From contig NC_052030.1 in the NCBI RefSeq assembly GCF_015832195.1, forward strand, positions 6,963,439 through 7,027,438: a DNA stretch of 64,000 nt, written 5' to 3'. Below are positions 14,201-25,257 of the stretch, in pieces; the first letter of the stretch is position 1; each line of letters begins with the position of its first letter. The notes beneath the pieces are model-generated. The model did not search any database. It had not been told where the DNA came from and saw only the letters and a list, made by a program, of their open reading frames with translations. The translations under genes were made by a program, and so were the position numbers. The DNA is from Motacilla alba alba. Taxonomy: Eukaryota > Chordata > Aves > Passeriformes > Motacillidae.

Positions 14201-17200
14201 TAAGATGTCAGCTTGCAAAATAGAAAGAACTTTTAAAGCATCCCAAGAGATATTTTAGTGAAAATTAACAGAAAACTCCTCATGTTTATGTTTGACCTTC
14301 CTTAGCACCTATTCAGTGCATTTGGATTATATGGAAAAAAAAACACCTTCCTAACTCTTGGCATCATTTTCACCTATGAAGAACACTGAGGTCCGAACAA
14401 TTAGACAGATTTTCTGTGGAATTTTGACAGTTTTCTCTTTTGCTTAGAAGTTAGGAAACTTATTTCTCATGGATTTATTGCAAATATTCCTTGGCCCCCA
14501 AGACCTGAGAACAGTATCTGGAAAATCACTGGTCTAACTTGTATATTGGCAATAGGTGTCCAAGTCTTCTCGCACCAGTGGAGACACCCTTAAAAAACAC
14601 AGGCCACACACACAGTGCAGTTTTCTCAAAATTAATTTCATCAGGTCCTTCAGTATCACTCCTGGAATAACAAGAAGGAGGTTATAGGAAGGAGTATTAT
14701 GAAAGAAGTAAGGAAAGGAAAATATGGTAGATAAAAACAATTGACTGTAGCAACACTGTAATAAGACAGAATGTTCCTTATATGACAAGGAAGGCTTTTC
14801 CTGAATCCTTCTCATTTTGAAAAGAAAGATGGTGATAGATAGTGGAATTCCAGCTATGACCAAGTTTAAGTTTTAGTCTTGCTGCAGTAATGGTAAATCT
14901 TATTCTCTGGATTTGTCCACTTAATGAAGAAACGAGTGGCTTATGAGAGGGAACACAAGAACAACAGTGTGTTCACTGCGTCCAAAAAGTTTAATATCCT
15001 ATCATTTTCATTTTATTACATGAAAAATGGCTTGACATCCAGTTCAAAATACTCTATTTACAGGCATCATCTAGCAATTTTGAGCTGTGGAAGCCACAGC
15101 ATTCTGAGTCATAATGACAAAAGTCAGAGAGCCAAGGAAGGTAGGCTTGTTGTGTTCATCCAGAGATGCAATATAGATACAGGGCAGGTTCTAATTAGGC
15201 CAGGACTGGGCAGTGCTGTGAAATGACAACAGGGAACAGCACCTTCACTCTGAGGGTTGCTGTTTCAATCCTAACCCAAAACAGTGCTGTTGCTGTTGCT
15301 GACTGGTGCACAAGCTCTGGGGACTTGTTCAGTTTTATAGTAGTCACAACTCTCTAGTGGTCAACGGGGAGTATCATAAAATGGGGTTCACGTGGTGAGC
15401 TGATAGGAAGGCATGGATTTGTCTGCCAAGCCTAAGTAGGAGGCACAGAGGGAAAGAGGCTGGGCTGTATGAGGAATGCCAGGGTGTCTGTTCTGTATCA
15501 GTTCTTCAGCCTGACAGTGTAATTCTGCTTTTGAGCAGTGAAAGCTGCTAGGAAAGAGGCATTGGGACAAAAGGATAAGTAGCACAAATATACTTAAAAG
15601 CTACGTCATTGCTCTCATCCTCCTTTACAGGCTGTCACTTGGTCTCCTTTTTCCAGAGAAGGCCAAATTTAGCACCATGCTCTAGAAGAGAGTGAGCTGT
15701 TTTGCATATTTCTCTATCTTCTAGCTGAAAGAAAAAAGCTTTTTAAAAACATCCACAATAAACCCGGGGTTTGTTATTCCATTTATTTTTTTCAATAGTT
15801 TTCCTTTAAAAGAAACTAAAGAACAAGCTGTGCCAACTGCATTTCTGATTAAATATGTGATTGATAATAACTCTCTGTTTGCAGAGCCAGTGTAGCCAAT
15901 TTATTGTGCATTGTGGCAAACTCTTCCTTAAAAATAACAGTGAAAACTGTTTGCTTAGCACAGAATGGCATTTTAAGTGAACAGAACTCTGAGCAATTTT
16001 CACAGAGTAAAACAAAGTAAAGTCCTATCTATTTTCAGAGCACATAAATAAACTATGGGCTTTGTTTCCTTTTTTGATGTGGCCACTTTCTCCTACATAG
16101 GCAATAAAAAAGATAAAATTGCTTCATTTAGTTGTCTAAATGGTGGGAAGGAGTCTCTCTGCTTTAATTAAGGTTAAGTGCCTAATTTTGAAGACCTATG
16201 ACCAGAAATTCAGAATTACTGAATATTCATAGTGCAGAGTAGAGTGGATAAGAGTGTGCTGGTCCCCAGCGTGTTGAAATGAAGCTCAAAGTATTTCTGT
16301 CTCAGCACACAAGACCAGACATCCCTCAACTCAAGAGCTATTTGTAGAAAACGTGAAGTGCAGTGCTTTTTCCAAGGGCAGTATTATCAGATAACAATCT
16401 GATTTACCTTGACTGAGACTTGAGTCTCAGCTTGGGTCTCATTCAGTGTTTTCACTGTCCATGTATTAACTTACTTTTTACTGTCAACGTTATTTAGCAC
16501 TTACTATGAATAACTCCTCCTTGCTTCTAAGGTGCTAATCCATATGTGGAACAGGAGTCAGGAGATTTTTTTGTAATGAACCTGGGCTGACAGTCAGAGG
16601 GAAGACCTTCAGCTCTGTTCTTCCCATGCACTCACCAAGAAAAAAAACCTGTACTTACATGTCACTGGCTTCTGTTTCTCATACTCACCTCTGTTTTAGA
16701 TCACCTTGCAGGAGGGACACAGTCAAGGGGCTCTGATAGAAGAGGATGGCAGGAGCCTTGATTACCAGTCCGAACCCAGCTTGGACATCCCCAGCTACCG
16801 GAAGAGCTCCCTCCACAAGACCTATCAGTCTTCCCCACTCCAGATAGATTCCTTTGCCATCAATTCACGATCCCTGAGCCTGAAATCTGCTGGCAGGAGA
16901 GGGACAGACAAAGTGCCCCTTCATCCAATGAAGTCTGAAGGAGCGGCTTCCACCCCTTACAAAAGCATCTTCTCTCCCAATTCCCTGTCAAACAGAAATG
17001 GGAGTCTTTCGTATGACAGTTTGCTGAACCCCATGTCTCCCTCGGGGAGGAAGTGCATTGCCCATTCTGCAGTCAGCTCTGTTGGGTACCACTCCCCATA
17101 TTTGTCAGCCAAAATGTGCCACCTCCGGGGCAGCGAGCTGCAGCGCCAGCCACCGCAGAGCTTCAGCCCGGTGCTGGGCAGCCCAGCCCCGCATCAGCGA

Positions 17201-19258
17201 GACCCCTCCCCGGTGCGCTATGATAACCTTTCCAAGACAATTATGGCATCCATCCAGGAGAGGAAAGAGATGGAAGAGAGGGAGAAGCTCCTCCACTCGC
17301 ACCCTGATTCGGTGTTTGCAGACTCAGGTGTCTATGACACGCCCAGCTCCTACAGCCTTCAGCAAGTGAGCACGCTCTCGGAAGACCCACGCAGCATGGC
17401 CATGAGATACGGATCCAGGGACAATCTGATGGCTGCTACCAGCTTTAGCACAAGGAACCCTATACTGCAGTCCTCAGTGTCTTCACTCTCAAGTGCAATG
17501 ACAAGAGCCCCAAGGACTTCCACAACCTCTCTGCAAGCTGATTTAGCCAATAATAATGTGCAGTCCCATCAAGCACTACAGGGCAGGGTGAGCAATGGCT
17601 CCTACAAATCCCCAGGCCACCAGGCCCCATCGTCCCCCACAGGGATGCCTAGGTCACCCTCTTACGGAGGCCCGAAGGCTGTGTCGTTCGTAAACACTGT
17701 GGAAATTACAGAGGTGCAGTCAGTGGGAGCACAGAGGTATGTATTGCTTGAGGGGCTGAGAGCACTGGGAATCTGCTTGCGAGCAAGGGCTGGAGCTGGA
17801 GCTGCGCTGGAGGCACACCCTGATGAGGTGTTTGCTGTGGGCCATGATGGGAGGTGGGAGATTTGTGGGTGCTCTTCAGTTCTGTCACACCCCCACAGCA
17901 ACCTCATCATGACAAAATGTTTGCACTTCTGCTGTACCTTGAACTGCAGGTGGTCAGTTTTGCTGTAAATTCATAGTGATACGGTGCCATAGCTGAACTG
18001 GGGAATTATTTCCGAGGTGTGAGGCAGATTATTCCTCCCCTTCCGCACGAAAGGGTGGAACTGTTCTACTTTGCAGCCTGAAGGGGGGCTGACCCAGACA
18101 TTGCATGGATACAGAGGCAGAGCTGGGACCCTACTTGTGCAACATACCCTCCACTGAAGGAAACAGGCTGAGATCCTGGTGCTTGGCATAGAGAGTCTGT
18201 ATTTAGCCGTGTTGAGTGTCCATAGTACCTAACTGCTGATAAAAGCACAGAGCTTCATGATATTACCTTAAGGGCTTTCTGCTTCCTTCCTTTCTGTGAG
18301 AAAGCATGGAGAGAAGGGATTTGGTGTGCTGAAAGCCTCAGCAACTGCCACCTGAGTAAGATGCTCAGCTGCAGCTACTGCATCTGCTTCTGTTTTATTT
18401 CTGGAAGCCATGGAGCTTGCAAAGCTTGAAGAGATCATGATCCTGCTGAGGATGCGGTATTTCAGCTTAGTTGGGACATGGAGGGCTGCTCTTCAGAAAT
18501 ATCTAAGTTGCCTTTGTATCTGGTACTTATTGTGCTGTGCTGGCCTCTGGTTAAGGTCCCAGGTTTCTCTCTCCTGCTATCCAACAGTTTTGGAAAACTT
18601 GCTGAAATGTGGGAGAACCATTATTGTTGATCTCCTGAAGTTAAGTGCAAACAAGTTGTTTCAGAGATGAGCAACTAAGTTGTGTTTACCTGGATATTTA
18701 ACTGGAAAATGTTTTCTCTGAGAATTTTTTTTCTGATTTTAAAACAGTTTGGCGTAAGGTCAGTGGTGAGCAGTGGTAACAGTTAAACTCTTCTGCGTCC
18801 TACAAATGCCTGTACAATTAGTTTGGAACAACAAAGCATTTAAGCAAGTAATTAAATTAACAAATATTACTCAGGCGTGGTCCACTACCCTAATGGCCAA
18901 ATTAATTCTCTCATTTCAGTGGCTTTTCACTGAATGCACTGGCTTCAACCAGCTTGCTCCCAGGCTTGAATATTTTGCAATGCTGGGAACTCAGGGTGAC
19001 AGGGGTAATTGTTTATTCTGAATGAAGCCATTCTGTATCACACTTTGTCACTAATATTGCATCTTTTGATATTTCTTTTGATGCAGGGATGACATGCAGT
19101 TGAAGACACCTCACAGTAAAATAAATGGACAGCCAAAAGGAATAGCCAGGTTGGGTTCAACATCAAGTTCCCAGGGGACGCCAGTCAGCCCTGCTAGACA
19201 CTCAAATGTTAAGAAGGTGTCTGGAGTTGGTGGAACAACCTATGAAATTTCAGTGTAA
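2116..19258 (+). CDS. ZDHHC8: ZDHHC8 palmitoyltransferase, 3' nine coding exons (5' end outside window)
   Basis: This is a DHHC-family protein S-acyltransferase, which transfers palmitate from acyl-CoA to cysteines of membrane proteins; mammalian ZDHHC8 acts at Golgi, endosomal and neuronal membranes. Coding exons are 2116-2273, 5394-5566, 6731-6833, 10128-10219, 11861-11993, 12863-12980, 13709-13818, 16700-17736 and 19087-19258. All phases join and give 697 codons plus TAA. Visible are the Cys-rich zinc domain, the DHHCPW catalytic motif, two membrane spans, a TTNE motif (family TTxE), a long Ser/Pro-rich cytosolic tail and a C-terminal YEISV PDZ ligand. ZDHHC8 is preferred over its paralogue ZDHHC5 because of the segments [23 protein letters not shown] and [15 protein letters not shown]. 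The first about 75 residues, with two membrane spans, are not found in 1-2115 and must lie upstream. Confidence 0.96.
2274..5393 (+). other. ZDHHC8: ZDHHC8 intron between zinc-domain and DHHC exons
   Basis: A 3.1-kb A/T-rich intron with an ordinary GT-AG boundary. No recognisable repeat, RNA gene or extra exon was seen. Confidence 0.8.
5394..5566 (+). CDS. ZDHHC8: ZDHHC8 exon: DHHC catalytic motif and third membrane span
   Basis: Encodes [22 protein letters not shown], with DHHC holding the acyl-accepting catalytic Cys, followed by a hydrophobic span ([21 protein letters not shown]) and the loop up to HTTIT. The acceptor is ctttacaag. The donor reads AC|GTATCCTTCC, which matches the U12-type 5' splice site rather than the usual GTRAGT. 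Phase 2 out. Confidence 0.96.
5567..6730 (+). other. ZDHHC8: Probable U12-type (minor spliceosome) intron of ZDHHC8
   Basis: The donor is GTATCCTT at 5567-5574. A branch-point-like TTCTTTAAC lies at 6710-6718, with its likely branch adenosine 13 nt before the acceptor CAG at 6730. Both match minor-spliceosome consensus (GTATCCTT; TTCCTTAAC within about 10-20 nt of the 3' site). The intron is 1164 nt, phase 2, and its 3' half is largely a CR1 LINE. Confidence 0.8.
6128..6652 (+). mobile_element. CR1 LINE, 5'-truncated, sense orientation in ZDHHC8 intron
   Basis: About 525 bp with the hallmark 3' part of avian CR1: 'gagctgctggagcaagtcc', 'cagcctggagaagagaagg', 'gcccagagaagctgcgg', 'ggtcccttccaacccaaacc' and the terminal ATTCTATGACACTGTGACAC repeat. 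No intact reverse-transcriptase frame is present, so it is a dead 5'-truncated insertion. Its 3' end lies about 80 bp before the next ZDHHC8 exon. The left edge is approximate. Confidence 0.93.
6731..6833 (+). CDS. ZDHHC8: ZDHHC8 exon: fourth membrane span and TTxE motif
   Basis: Encodes [17 protein letters not shown]..., a hydrophobic span, then ARGRTTNEQ with the TTxE motif that packs near the DHHC active site in family structures. It starts at A, completing the split Thr codon after HTTI, and ends CAG|GTAAGA. Phase 2 in, 0 out. Confidence 0.96.
6834..10127 (+). other. ZDHHC8: ZDHHC8 intron, 3.3 kb
   Basis: Non-coding. It holds a short CA run near 7331-7346 and a G/C-richer stretch at about 7500-7870 whose overlapping frames are in both strands and resemble no family. 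The stretch around 9400-9680 is of high complexity but carries no splice-flanked frame. Confidence 0.75.
10128..10219 (+). CDS. ZDHHC8: ZDHHC8 exon: juxtamembrane [12 protein letters not shown] segment
   Basis: Encodes [20 protein letters not shown]...LCSPLAP plus two bases of a split Arg. The acceptor is tttccag and the donor CCCAG|GTAAGAG. The GCC cysteine pair lies in the cytosolic juxtamembrane region, which is acylated in the ZDHHC5/8 pair. The 92-nt exon links in frame to RYVVEP in the next exon. Confidence 0.95.
10220..11860 (+). other. ZDHHC8: ZDHHC8 intron, 1.6 kb
   Basis: A/T-rich GT-AG intron ending in aattaatcag. Nothing further recognised. Confidence 0.8.
11861..11993 (+). CDS. 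ZDHHC8: ZDHHC8 exon: start of cytosolic tail
   Basis: Encodes (R)[20 protein letters not shown] followed by [17 protein letters not shown] and NRSK. The acceptor is aattaatcag, the donor AAG|GTGAGG. The first base completes the split Arg. The phrase VKPPFLRP is shared by ZDHHC5 and ZDHHC8. Phase 2 in, 0 out. Confidence 0.95.
11994..12862 (+). other. ZDHHC8: ZDHHC8 intron, 0.87 kb
   Basis: GT-AG intron following the RYVVEP exon. Open frames around it on the minus strand are shadows of the exon. No repeat or RNA was recognised. Confidence 0.8.
12863..12980 (+). CDS. ZDHHC8: ZDHHC8 exon: tail segment [11 protein letters not shown]
   Basis: Encodes [20 protein letters not shown] and on to QLGTSE, plus the first base of a split codon. 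The acceptor is cattttcag, the donor GAAG|GTATAG. This corresponds to the SKGSLD/PPLPPK tail region of human ZDHHC8, with weak conservation. Phase 0 in, 1 out. Confidence 0.9.
12981..13708 (+). other. ZDHHC8: ZDHHC8 intron with small tandem duplication
   Basis: GT-AG intron of 728 nt. Apart from the 34-bp-period duplication near 13272-13326, it shows only A/T-rich sequence and a long pyrimidine tract before the acceptor. Confidence 0.8.
13272..13326. repeat. Two-copy tandem duplication, 34-bp period
   Basis: The 21-bp word taggcattgcagactgaatta occurs at 13272-13292 and again at 13306-13326, separated by 13 bp. It looks like a recent small tandem duplication inside the intron. Confidence 0.85.
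13709..13818 (+). CDS. ZDHHC8: ZDHHC8 exon: [14 protein letters not shown] segment
   Basis: Encodes [20 protein letters not shown], then [25 protein letters not shown] is a strongly conserved tail phrase of ZDHHC8. The acceptor is cttttgcag after a pyrimidine tract; the donor is CAG|GTGAGC. Phase 1 in, 0 out. Confidence 0.95.
13819..16699 (+). other. ZDHHC8: ZDHHC8 intron, 2.9 kb
   Basis: Ordinary A/T-rich GT-AG intron after a G/C-richer first 350 bp. No extra exon or repeat was recognised. Confidence 0.8.
16700..17736 (+). CDS. ZDHHC8: ZDHHC8 large tail exon
   Basis: A 1037-nt exon encoding most of the Ser/Pro-rich tail, including [72 protein letters not shown] and [12 protein letters not shown], all matching the ZDHHC8 tail. 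The region is probably disordered, with many SP/TP phosphosite-like motifs. The acceptor is ctgttttag, the donor AGAG|GTATGT. The frame stays open 232 nt past the donor (stop at 17966-17968), so intron retention would add about 77 unrelated residues. Confidence 0.96.
17737..19086 (+). other. ZDHHC8: Last ZDHHC8 intron, 1.35 kb
   Basis: GT-AG intron before the PDZ-ligand exon. Its first 232 nt continue the upstream frame. Nothing else was recognised. Confidence 0.8.
19087..19258 (+). CDS. ZDHHC8: ZDHHC8 terminal coding exon with PDZ ligand
   Basis: Encodes [18 protein letters not shown], then [23 protein letters not shown] and TAA. The end [14 protein letters not shown] is shared by ZDHHC5 and ZDHHC8 and forms a C-terminal PDZ ligand. 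The acceptor is ttgatgcag. An AATAAA hexamer (19259-19264) directly abuts the stop codon; it is probably not the main poly(A) signal. Confidence 0.97.
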
Positions 19259-21589
19259 AATAAAATGAATTAAAAACAAAGAGCCATCCACTCAGCCAGC
19301 CATGAAGCTAGGAGCACTGTGAAGACTCAAACAACAACAAAGAAGGAGCAGCAGCAGTCGGCCACTCTCCTTTTCTTGTTTTGGGTTTGTTCTGTTTTCA
19401 TCTTTCTCTTTTGGCCAAAAACCAGCTGCAGCCTTATTCTTGAGGGAATAATAAAATTGTGCAGTCTATCAGACTCTTCCTGAACCGACAGGCGGGAACT
19501 GGCTATGACCTAAGACCACCCCCGAGCGGAATTCCTTCCTGCAAGAGAGCGCTAAAGCCATTGTGCGTGTGTCTGTCCAACCACTCTGTTGTGTACCAGT
19601 TGTGCTGTGAAACAGTTCTGTCAGCCAGGATCAGTCAGTTCTCCCATGCCCCTTCCCAGTTCTTCTGGCTAGCGATGTGTCTGGCAGGAGCCAGAGGACC
19701 AACTGCTGTTTTCCTGCTGACATGGAAAGTAGGGTTCCTGCACTGGGCAGGAGCTTCTCCTTGTCCCCCTGGCACTGCAGCTCAGGTTCCTCCTCGTGGG
19801 AAGGAACAAGGCAAGGCCACTTGGGCTGCAGACACCGTGTCTTCTTTAAAAGCCTCCCTGGTCCCGGATGGGGGCAGGAGAAAGGATAGCAACGGCTTCT
19901 CCCTGTCTGCCATTGGCCTCCCTGTGTGTGAAGCTGTGTGTGTGTGCGCGTGTTTGTCTCCACGGAAAAGGACTGCAACACCAGCGAGGATCTGCCACTC
20001 TGACCTCCTGCTCCCTCTGTGTTTGAAAGGCTTCTCTGACCCAGCAACAAAACCAAGCAGATAAAAAATGAAATGTTCAGATGGAAACATATTTTAAACA
20101 GTCATCAGCTGCTTTCCCTGCACCCTCCTTACCTGTTGGATTTAGGCAATAACAGAGTTTACTGCCTTGCCCTGGTGCCGTCAGTGTAATCCCGCAGCAA
20201 GGTTATCATAAGCTGTCGAATTTACAGTGTGTGTAACTGAGCCAAGCGTGCATCTAAAGGATATAAATTTTCTGTCTGCCTAATTACTAGCACATTCCCT
20301 CTGGTCTTCAATACTGTTAGACAAAGGATTTTCAATTTGGGTTTTCCCCCCCCGGGGAACAACTTTTTAAAATAATATCAATCAAATCTATTTAACATTC
20401 TGAGGTTTCTTTTTCCTGTCTCCAAAAAACTACATTTACTTTGTTGGATTTAAAGACAACTTTACCGTAAAAAACAAGAAAGAGGTGCATTACTTTTGTC
20501 AAAAATATGAGGACTCTGGCAAAGCTAATTTTGGGACAAATGGATTTTTATTTCTCTATTCCTTATCTCCTTTTCCTTACCATTCAGTTACCACCTCAGA
20601 AGTCAAAAGTACTGAGATCTGGACCAATGCTGACTAGCCAGATCATGTGTGCAATTAAGAATATCCTGAGCAACTGTTGCCAAAGTCACTAGAAATTATT
20701 ATTTATCACTGAGCCAGTCAGCATACAAGACCTTGACTTCCCACCTGGTTCTCTTGGTGAATAGTTTTGATTAGAGATCTAAATCCATCATTTTTCAGGA
20801 TATTGTTTCAAGGGGTTAAATCCTTTTCAGTCCTTGACTATAATGGAACACTCTCCAGGTATTTGGTAGCAATTCAGAATGTGTTCATAATATCTTATTT
20901 GTTTTCATGTATGTTGAGGTTAATTATTCCAGAAGGCCAATATTGACCGTAATTTTGCCTGGTTACGATTTATATTTTGATTTGATTAATCTTGACATCT
21001 GCTGCAATACATGGTTATTATGTCCCTTGTATATCACATTATTTTTTGGAGACAAAGGTTGAAGAGAACGTAAGAAAGTTAATCATCTCTCTGTGTAATG
21101 CTCTGTGTTGCCTGAAGGAAGAAACATGGAAAGCAATGCATCTGCAGTGGGCTAAAGTTCTGAGAAAGTGAAGTAGAAATCAGTGTGCATTTTATTGCCT
21201 TGGTGATATTTTAAATGCCTGGTGTTGCAGAGCAGAGAAGCAATAGTCTTTCTGTGCAGATTTGCTCACTGGCATGTAAAACATTGTCTTTAGTTGGAGG
21301 CACCATGGTACCAGAAGGATGCTGGCAAACTGGATCAGGTATAGATGCAGCAATATATATTAACTGGATGGGCTGGCTAATGAGAAGATTTGAAGGGCTA
21401 AAACATGCCACTGGCTAAGCAATGAAGTGGAATTTGAGTATGATAATTTTACAAATATGTTACTTAAAAGTTGGAAAACCAAAGGCAAATCCAAGGGTTG
21501 TCACTGGTAACCAATGGTCTACATTTAGAATGGGGCAGAAAAGATGGAGAGGAAGGGGCAGTGAATAGTCTTCCAAGCAGAGTTTTGAA

Positions 21590-21720
21590 CAAACTGTTTA
21601 GGACAGTCAAACTGTATTTGGACAAGTCATTAAAAAATTTCGGTGAGAGGTGAGTCTGTAGGGACAAGGGGTAGACCAGATGGCCTTACAGATTTCTTCC
21701 ATCTTTAACTGTTATTAATC
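21590..21720 (+). repeat. Possible old, decayed CR1-like LINE tail
   Basis: The order of phrases 'gtagaccagatggccttacag' and 'tttcttccatcttt' resembles the CR1 3' motif (agatgacctc...gtcccttccaaccc), but with many mismatches and no clear ATTCTATGA end. Only a profile search can decide. Confidence 0.25.
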
Positions 21721-23732
21721 TGCAGTCTACCCTGATGTTAGCTCCTCAGGAAGATGCAGTACTTCTTTAAGGACTGGAATTCACTCTGGTGCATAGAGTA
21801 TCACAAAATTACTTGTTTTTAAAGTATCATGTATGCCATATGTAAGCCCTGGAAAAGAGGGGGTAGGAAACACATGGGATTAGGGAGTGAGACAAGGGCA
21901 CATTTTATCATGTATCTTTGAATACGTACATGAAATTCATGCAAGCAAGGCTGAAAATTTGCACCAATGTAATATTTGAGATTTGCATCCCAGTGATGCT
22001 CCTCTTTGATCGTTCTTTCTCTTGCATTTATAAATGAAAAAGCTACTGAGGAACTTGAAGGGCCAAAGAGCCTTTGAAGTTAACTACATTAGTTCATGAG
22101 AGAATTTCTCAGTAAGACTAAACACAGTATTGTGTGTATAAAGCACTAATATCCAGGGTTATTTTGACATAGTTCACAAGGGGTAAGGGAGAAAAAAAGG
22201 ATGCACTGTGTCAGTACAGGTTCAGCAGTAAGGATTATGTATTTTGTGAGTAGTTTTGCCCACAGTTGAGAGACATTCAACTTTTTCATAGGTTTACAAT
22301 GGTACCAAAGTATTGTTTGTTTTTGTTTTTTTGTTTTTTTTTTTCCTTTTGAGGTTTGCATTTAATTCAGTGCACATAGCCTGGAGTAAATGATTCAGAT
22401 TTTCTGAAAGAATAATCTAAGCAGAACTGTTAACAGGAGATTGCATGCAGCAAATCCAGCCTCATTTCCATCCAAGGCACTGAACCTGCAGCTATTTACT
22501 CATAAATGTAAGTGTCTGTTCCATAGTTCCTGTTGTGGGACTGGGGACCTATTTATTAAATCTAATTTTTGAGCAGAATCCAGCCCATATTAAAGCATAG
22601 CTCTTTAAGCAGTTTACAGATCAGCAGTAAAGTTCTTCTGTCAAGATACCCTGTTTTTACAGACACTGCAGGCCAAATCTTCAGCTTATGTAAATTGGTG
22701 TGGCTCCATGAAAGCTCATTTAATTGATTCTAATTTATAGTAGGTGGGGATCAGCCATGAAAATCCAGCACGAGTTAACACATCCTGTAAAGTAGCTTCT
22801 TTATTTTTGTCATGCTTATTTCATGTTTCAAAAGTCTTAAATATTTTCAACATGTTTTTATTTGTAACTGTGGATTGTATTACTTATTTAAAAAAGAGCA
22901 ATAGGGTTTTTAGTTTACGCATCAGTTTTCATTGCATATTGCATTTTATTATCCGTTTGTTCCCTGTTCATATGCTCCCATTTAGCCTCCAGGTTTTCAT
23001 TGTAGTACTTTTCTGCCTTGAAAAGTTGGATCTCTATATCTTTAGTTGTATAATGTATTGAGTATTATGGAATTAAATGTACCTTACTACATGGGTGGGA
23101 GAGAGAGAAAATATTTTTACTTGAAGCCTTAATATTTTCTTTTTTTACTACTTTGTTTGTTGACCTCATAGGAAAGTCTGAATAGCAAAGACTTTGAAAC
23201 TCCGGGCCAAATACTGCACTGACAGACAACCAGCATTTGGCCCCCATGTCAAAACTGGATGCAGACATAACCTGAAGTGAACAAGGAAAAAAGCCTCAGG
23301 GTGGCATATTTTCCTGAAGATCATTAATACAGTCTCAAAATATGTCTGTAAGCAAGTACATTAAAGAAGTCTTCAAGTCTTGAATTTTTAAGAAAGGTGA
23401 TAGCAGGAACTGCCCTAATATCTTACATCTGGTTGTTTTTGGTTTGTTTTTTTTTTTTTTTTAATTAAGCAAAACAAATGCATTTACTCAGTTTGGTTCA
23501 GCCAGCTCGGGGGGTTGCACAGAGCTCTGTGTTGGTAGCCATGTGCAGCACATGAGCTGTGGGGTGTTGCTGTTCTAATTCTAACCAAGCATGATGTTGT
23601 GTCAACTCGGCCCACGAGGATCCCTCCCGGGCCTTACAGTGGACGTTCCTCAGATGATGCCTACTCTCCTACAAGCCTAATATGGAAATTGCAATGTGGT
23701 TTTCTTTGGACTATATCTGTGGTCCAGACTAG

Positions 23733-23756
23733 AGATATATAGAGAGATATATATAT
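23733..23756. repeat. Short AT/GA-rich microsatellite
   Basis: A run of gatata and tatata units in the candidate ZDHHC8 3' UTR. Confidence 0.6.
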
Positions 23757-24529
23757 AGTCAATATTTTTTTGTGTGTGTGGGAAAGATGGGGTCAAGCTT
23801 TTCTGTCTCTGACAGTCTGGAAAGTTAATGTCGAACCGTTTTTATGGTCTGTATTTCACCTGTTCTGCCACCTTGAATTGTTGGAATGTATCCGTGCAGG
23901 CTTTGTGGAGCTCTGTCTGTAACCTTTTTTGTGGCTCTCGTAATACATATATATTTTTTAAACCTTTGAGTCACTTCAGTATTTTCAAGTGTCTGTTTCT
24001 GCCTCAGCTGCATTCGTTTGCTGAGGTGGTTCACGGTGCGCTGCCATTTCTCACTTCCACTTGTGCAAAACCTGAACTGGAAGAGCAGAACTGGAAAGGC
24101 CAGTTCCAGTGCAAAGGACAAAACTGACAAAATATTAAAAGAAGTAACTGCACGTTAAATCTCATTTTCAAGATGCCTATGGTAGAGTAAGAGATATGGT
24201 GAGTCTTTAAAAGAGTGTCTCCCAGTTGTGACCAATGAATCATGTTTGGGAGGCCACAGCAAGTGGTCCATGTAACGGCACAAAATGAAGTTTTCTGTAC
24301 TGTTTAATTAAGTTGTGGAGTTAATAGGGATCCTGTGGGCCAGCACAGTTTTGAATCACTGCCACAGAGTAACTGGAAACATTTTTATATTGGTATTTGT
24401 TGAATACATTCTGTCCAGGTCATGTGGGTTTATAAATCCCAAACATGCGCAATTCTTAATCTGTCTTCATCTGTCTATCTGTTTCTAGTCTTTGGAAATA
24501 TGTCCATTTGATCTGTCAGACTGTCTTAC

Positions 24530-24800
24530 AACACACACAGCTGCCAAGCCCTGCAGCTGCTGCAGGATTTTTGATGCCATAATTTGCATATATAGGCTAA
24601 TTGCATTAAGCAAGGATCCATTCAAGCGTGTTGGTTATAAATGCCAGTCATATTTGTGTGCTGTTGTGTCCTCACGTGGCAGAGATTACCTTTTATATAA
24701 AATGGCCCAAACTGTAATCACCACGCTCCATGGATGTTGCCTACATCAAGCAGGATTATATAAGGCTGTGATCTGTTTCAATACATTTTATTTAAAGATA
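24530..24800. promoter_or_regulatory. Candidate regulatory segment with octamer and E-box
   Basis: Contains an octamer ATTTGCAT (24582-24589), nearby AATTGCATTAAG, and a CACGTG E-box (24673-24678) in complex, non-repetitive DNA. This is motif texture only; single motifs are common by chance. Confidence 0.2.
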
Positions 24801-25212
24801 TCTTGACTTACAGCAATCTTGGTTTTCCTCTCTCTAAATAATGAGTAAATTTTCCAAGTTTGTATTTCATTTTTTCATTGTTGTTATTTTTCATTCTGCA
24901 GGACAAGTTTAGGTTCACATTTTGGAACATAATAAGGAGAGACAAAGGAAACTATTTATACAGGTGAATATGTCTTTTAAAAAGAGAGAATCAGTTTTAC
25001 AATAAATAGATTAGAATTACTGTCAAAATTGGTTTTGTTCATCTTGTCACAATAACTTGAAATTTAACATAAGGCTTATTTCACAGCCAATATCTCTAAC
25101 CCTGAAATATTTTTTTAATTGTTTAAAAACATTTCAAATTATATGAAGAAATATGATCTACTTTTAAAGATTAAAACAGTCCTGGAGAAGTGATGGTACA
25201 TTTTACAGTGCC

Positions 25213-25257
25213 TTATATATATGTGTATATATTTATATGTATATATATATATATAAT
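25213..25257. repeat. TA-rich microsatellite
   Basis: Imperfect (TA)n/(TATG)n run, followed by further TATA-rich sequence to about 25290. Confidence 0.85.

Larger units (their letters stand above)
19259..24130 (+). other. ZDHHC8: Candidate long 3' UTR of ZDHHC8
   Basis: Follows the ZDHHC8 stop. Possible proximal poly(A) hexamers AATAAA are at 19259-19264 and 19450-19455. The sequence is complex and gene-like in texture, with few repeats, to about 24.1 kb. The stretch near 23.46-24.0 kb ends in a U-rich part with AATACA (about 23942), a weak poly(A) variant. The longest frame (19459-20064, 201 codons) has no recognisable protein similarity. The true 3' end cannot be set from sequence alone. 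Confidence 0.4.

Noticed and set aside
19459..20064. 201-codon plus-strand open frame after the ZDHHC8 stop
   Set aside because: It has no similarity, no splice support and unremarkable composition. It is best read as 3' UTR sequence.
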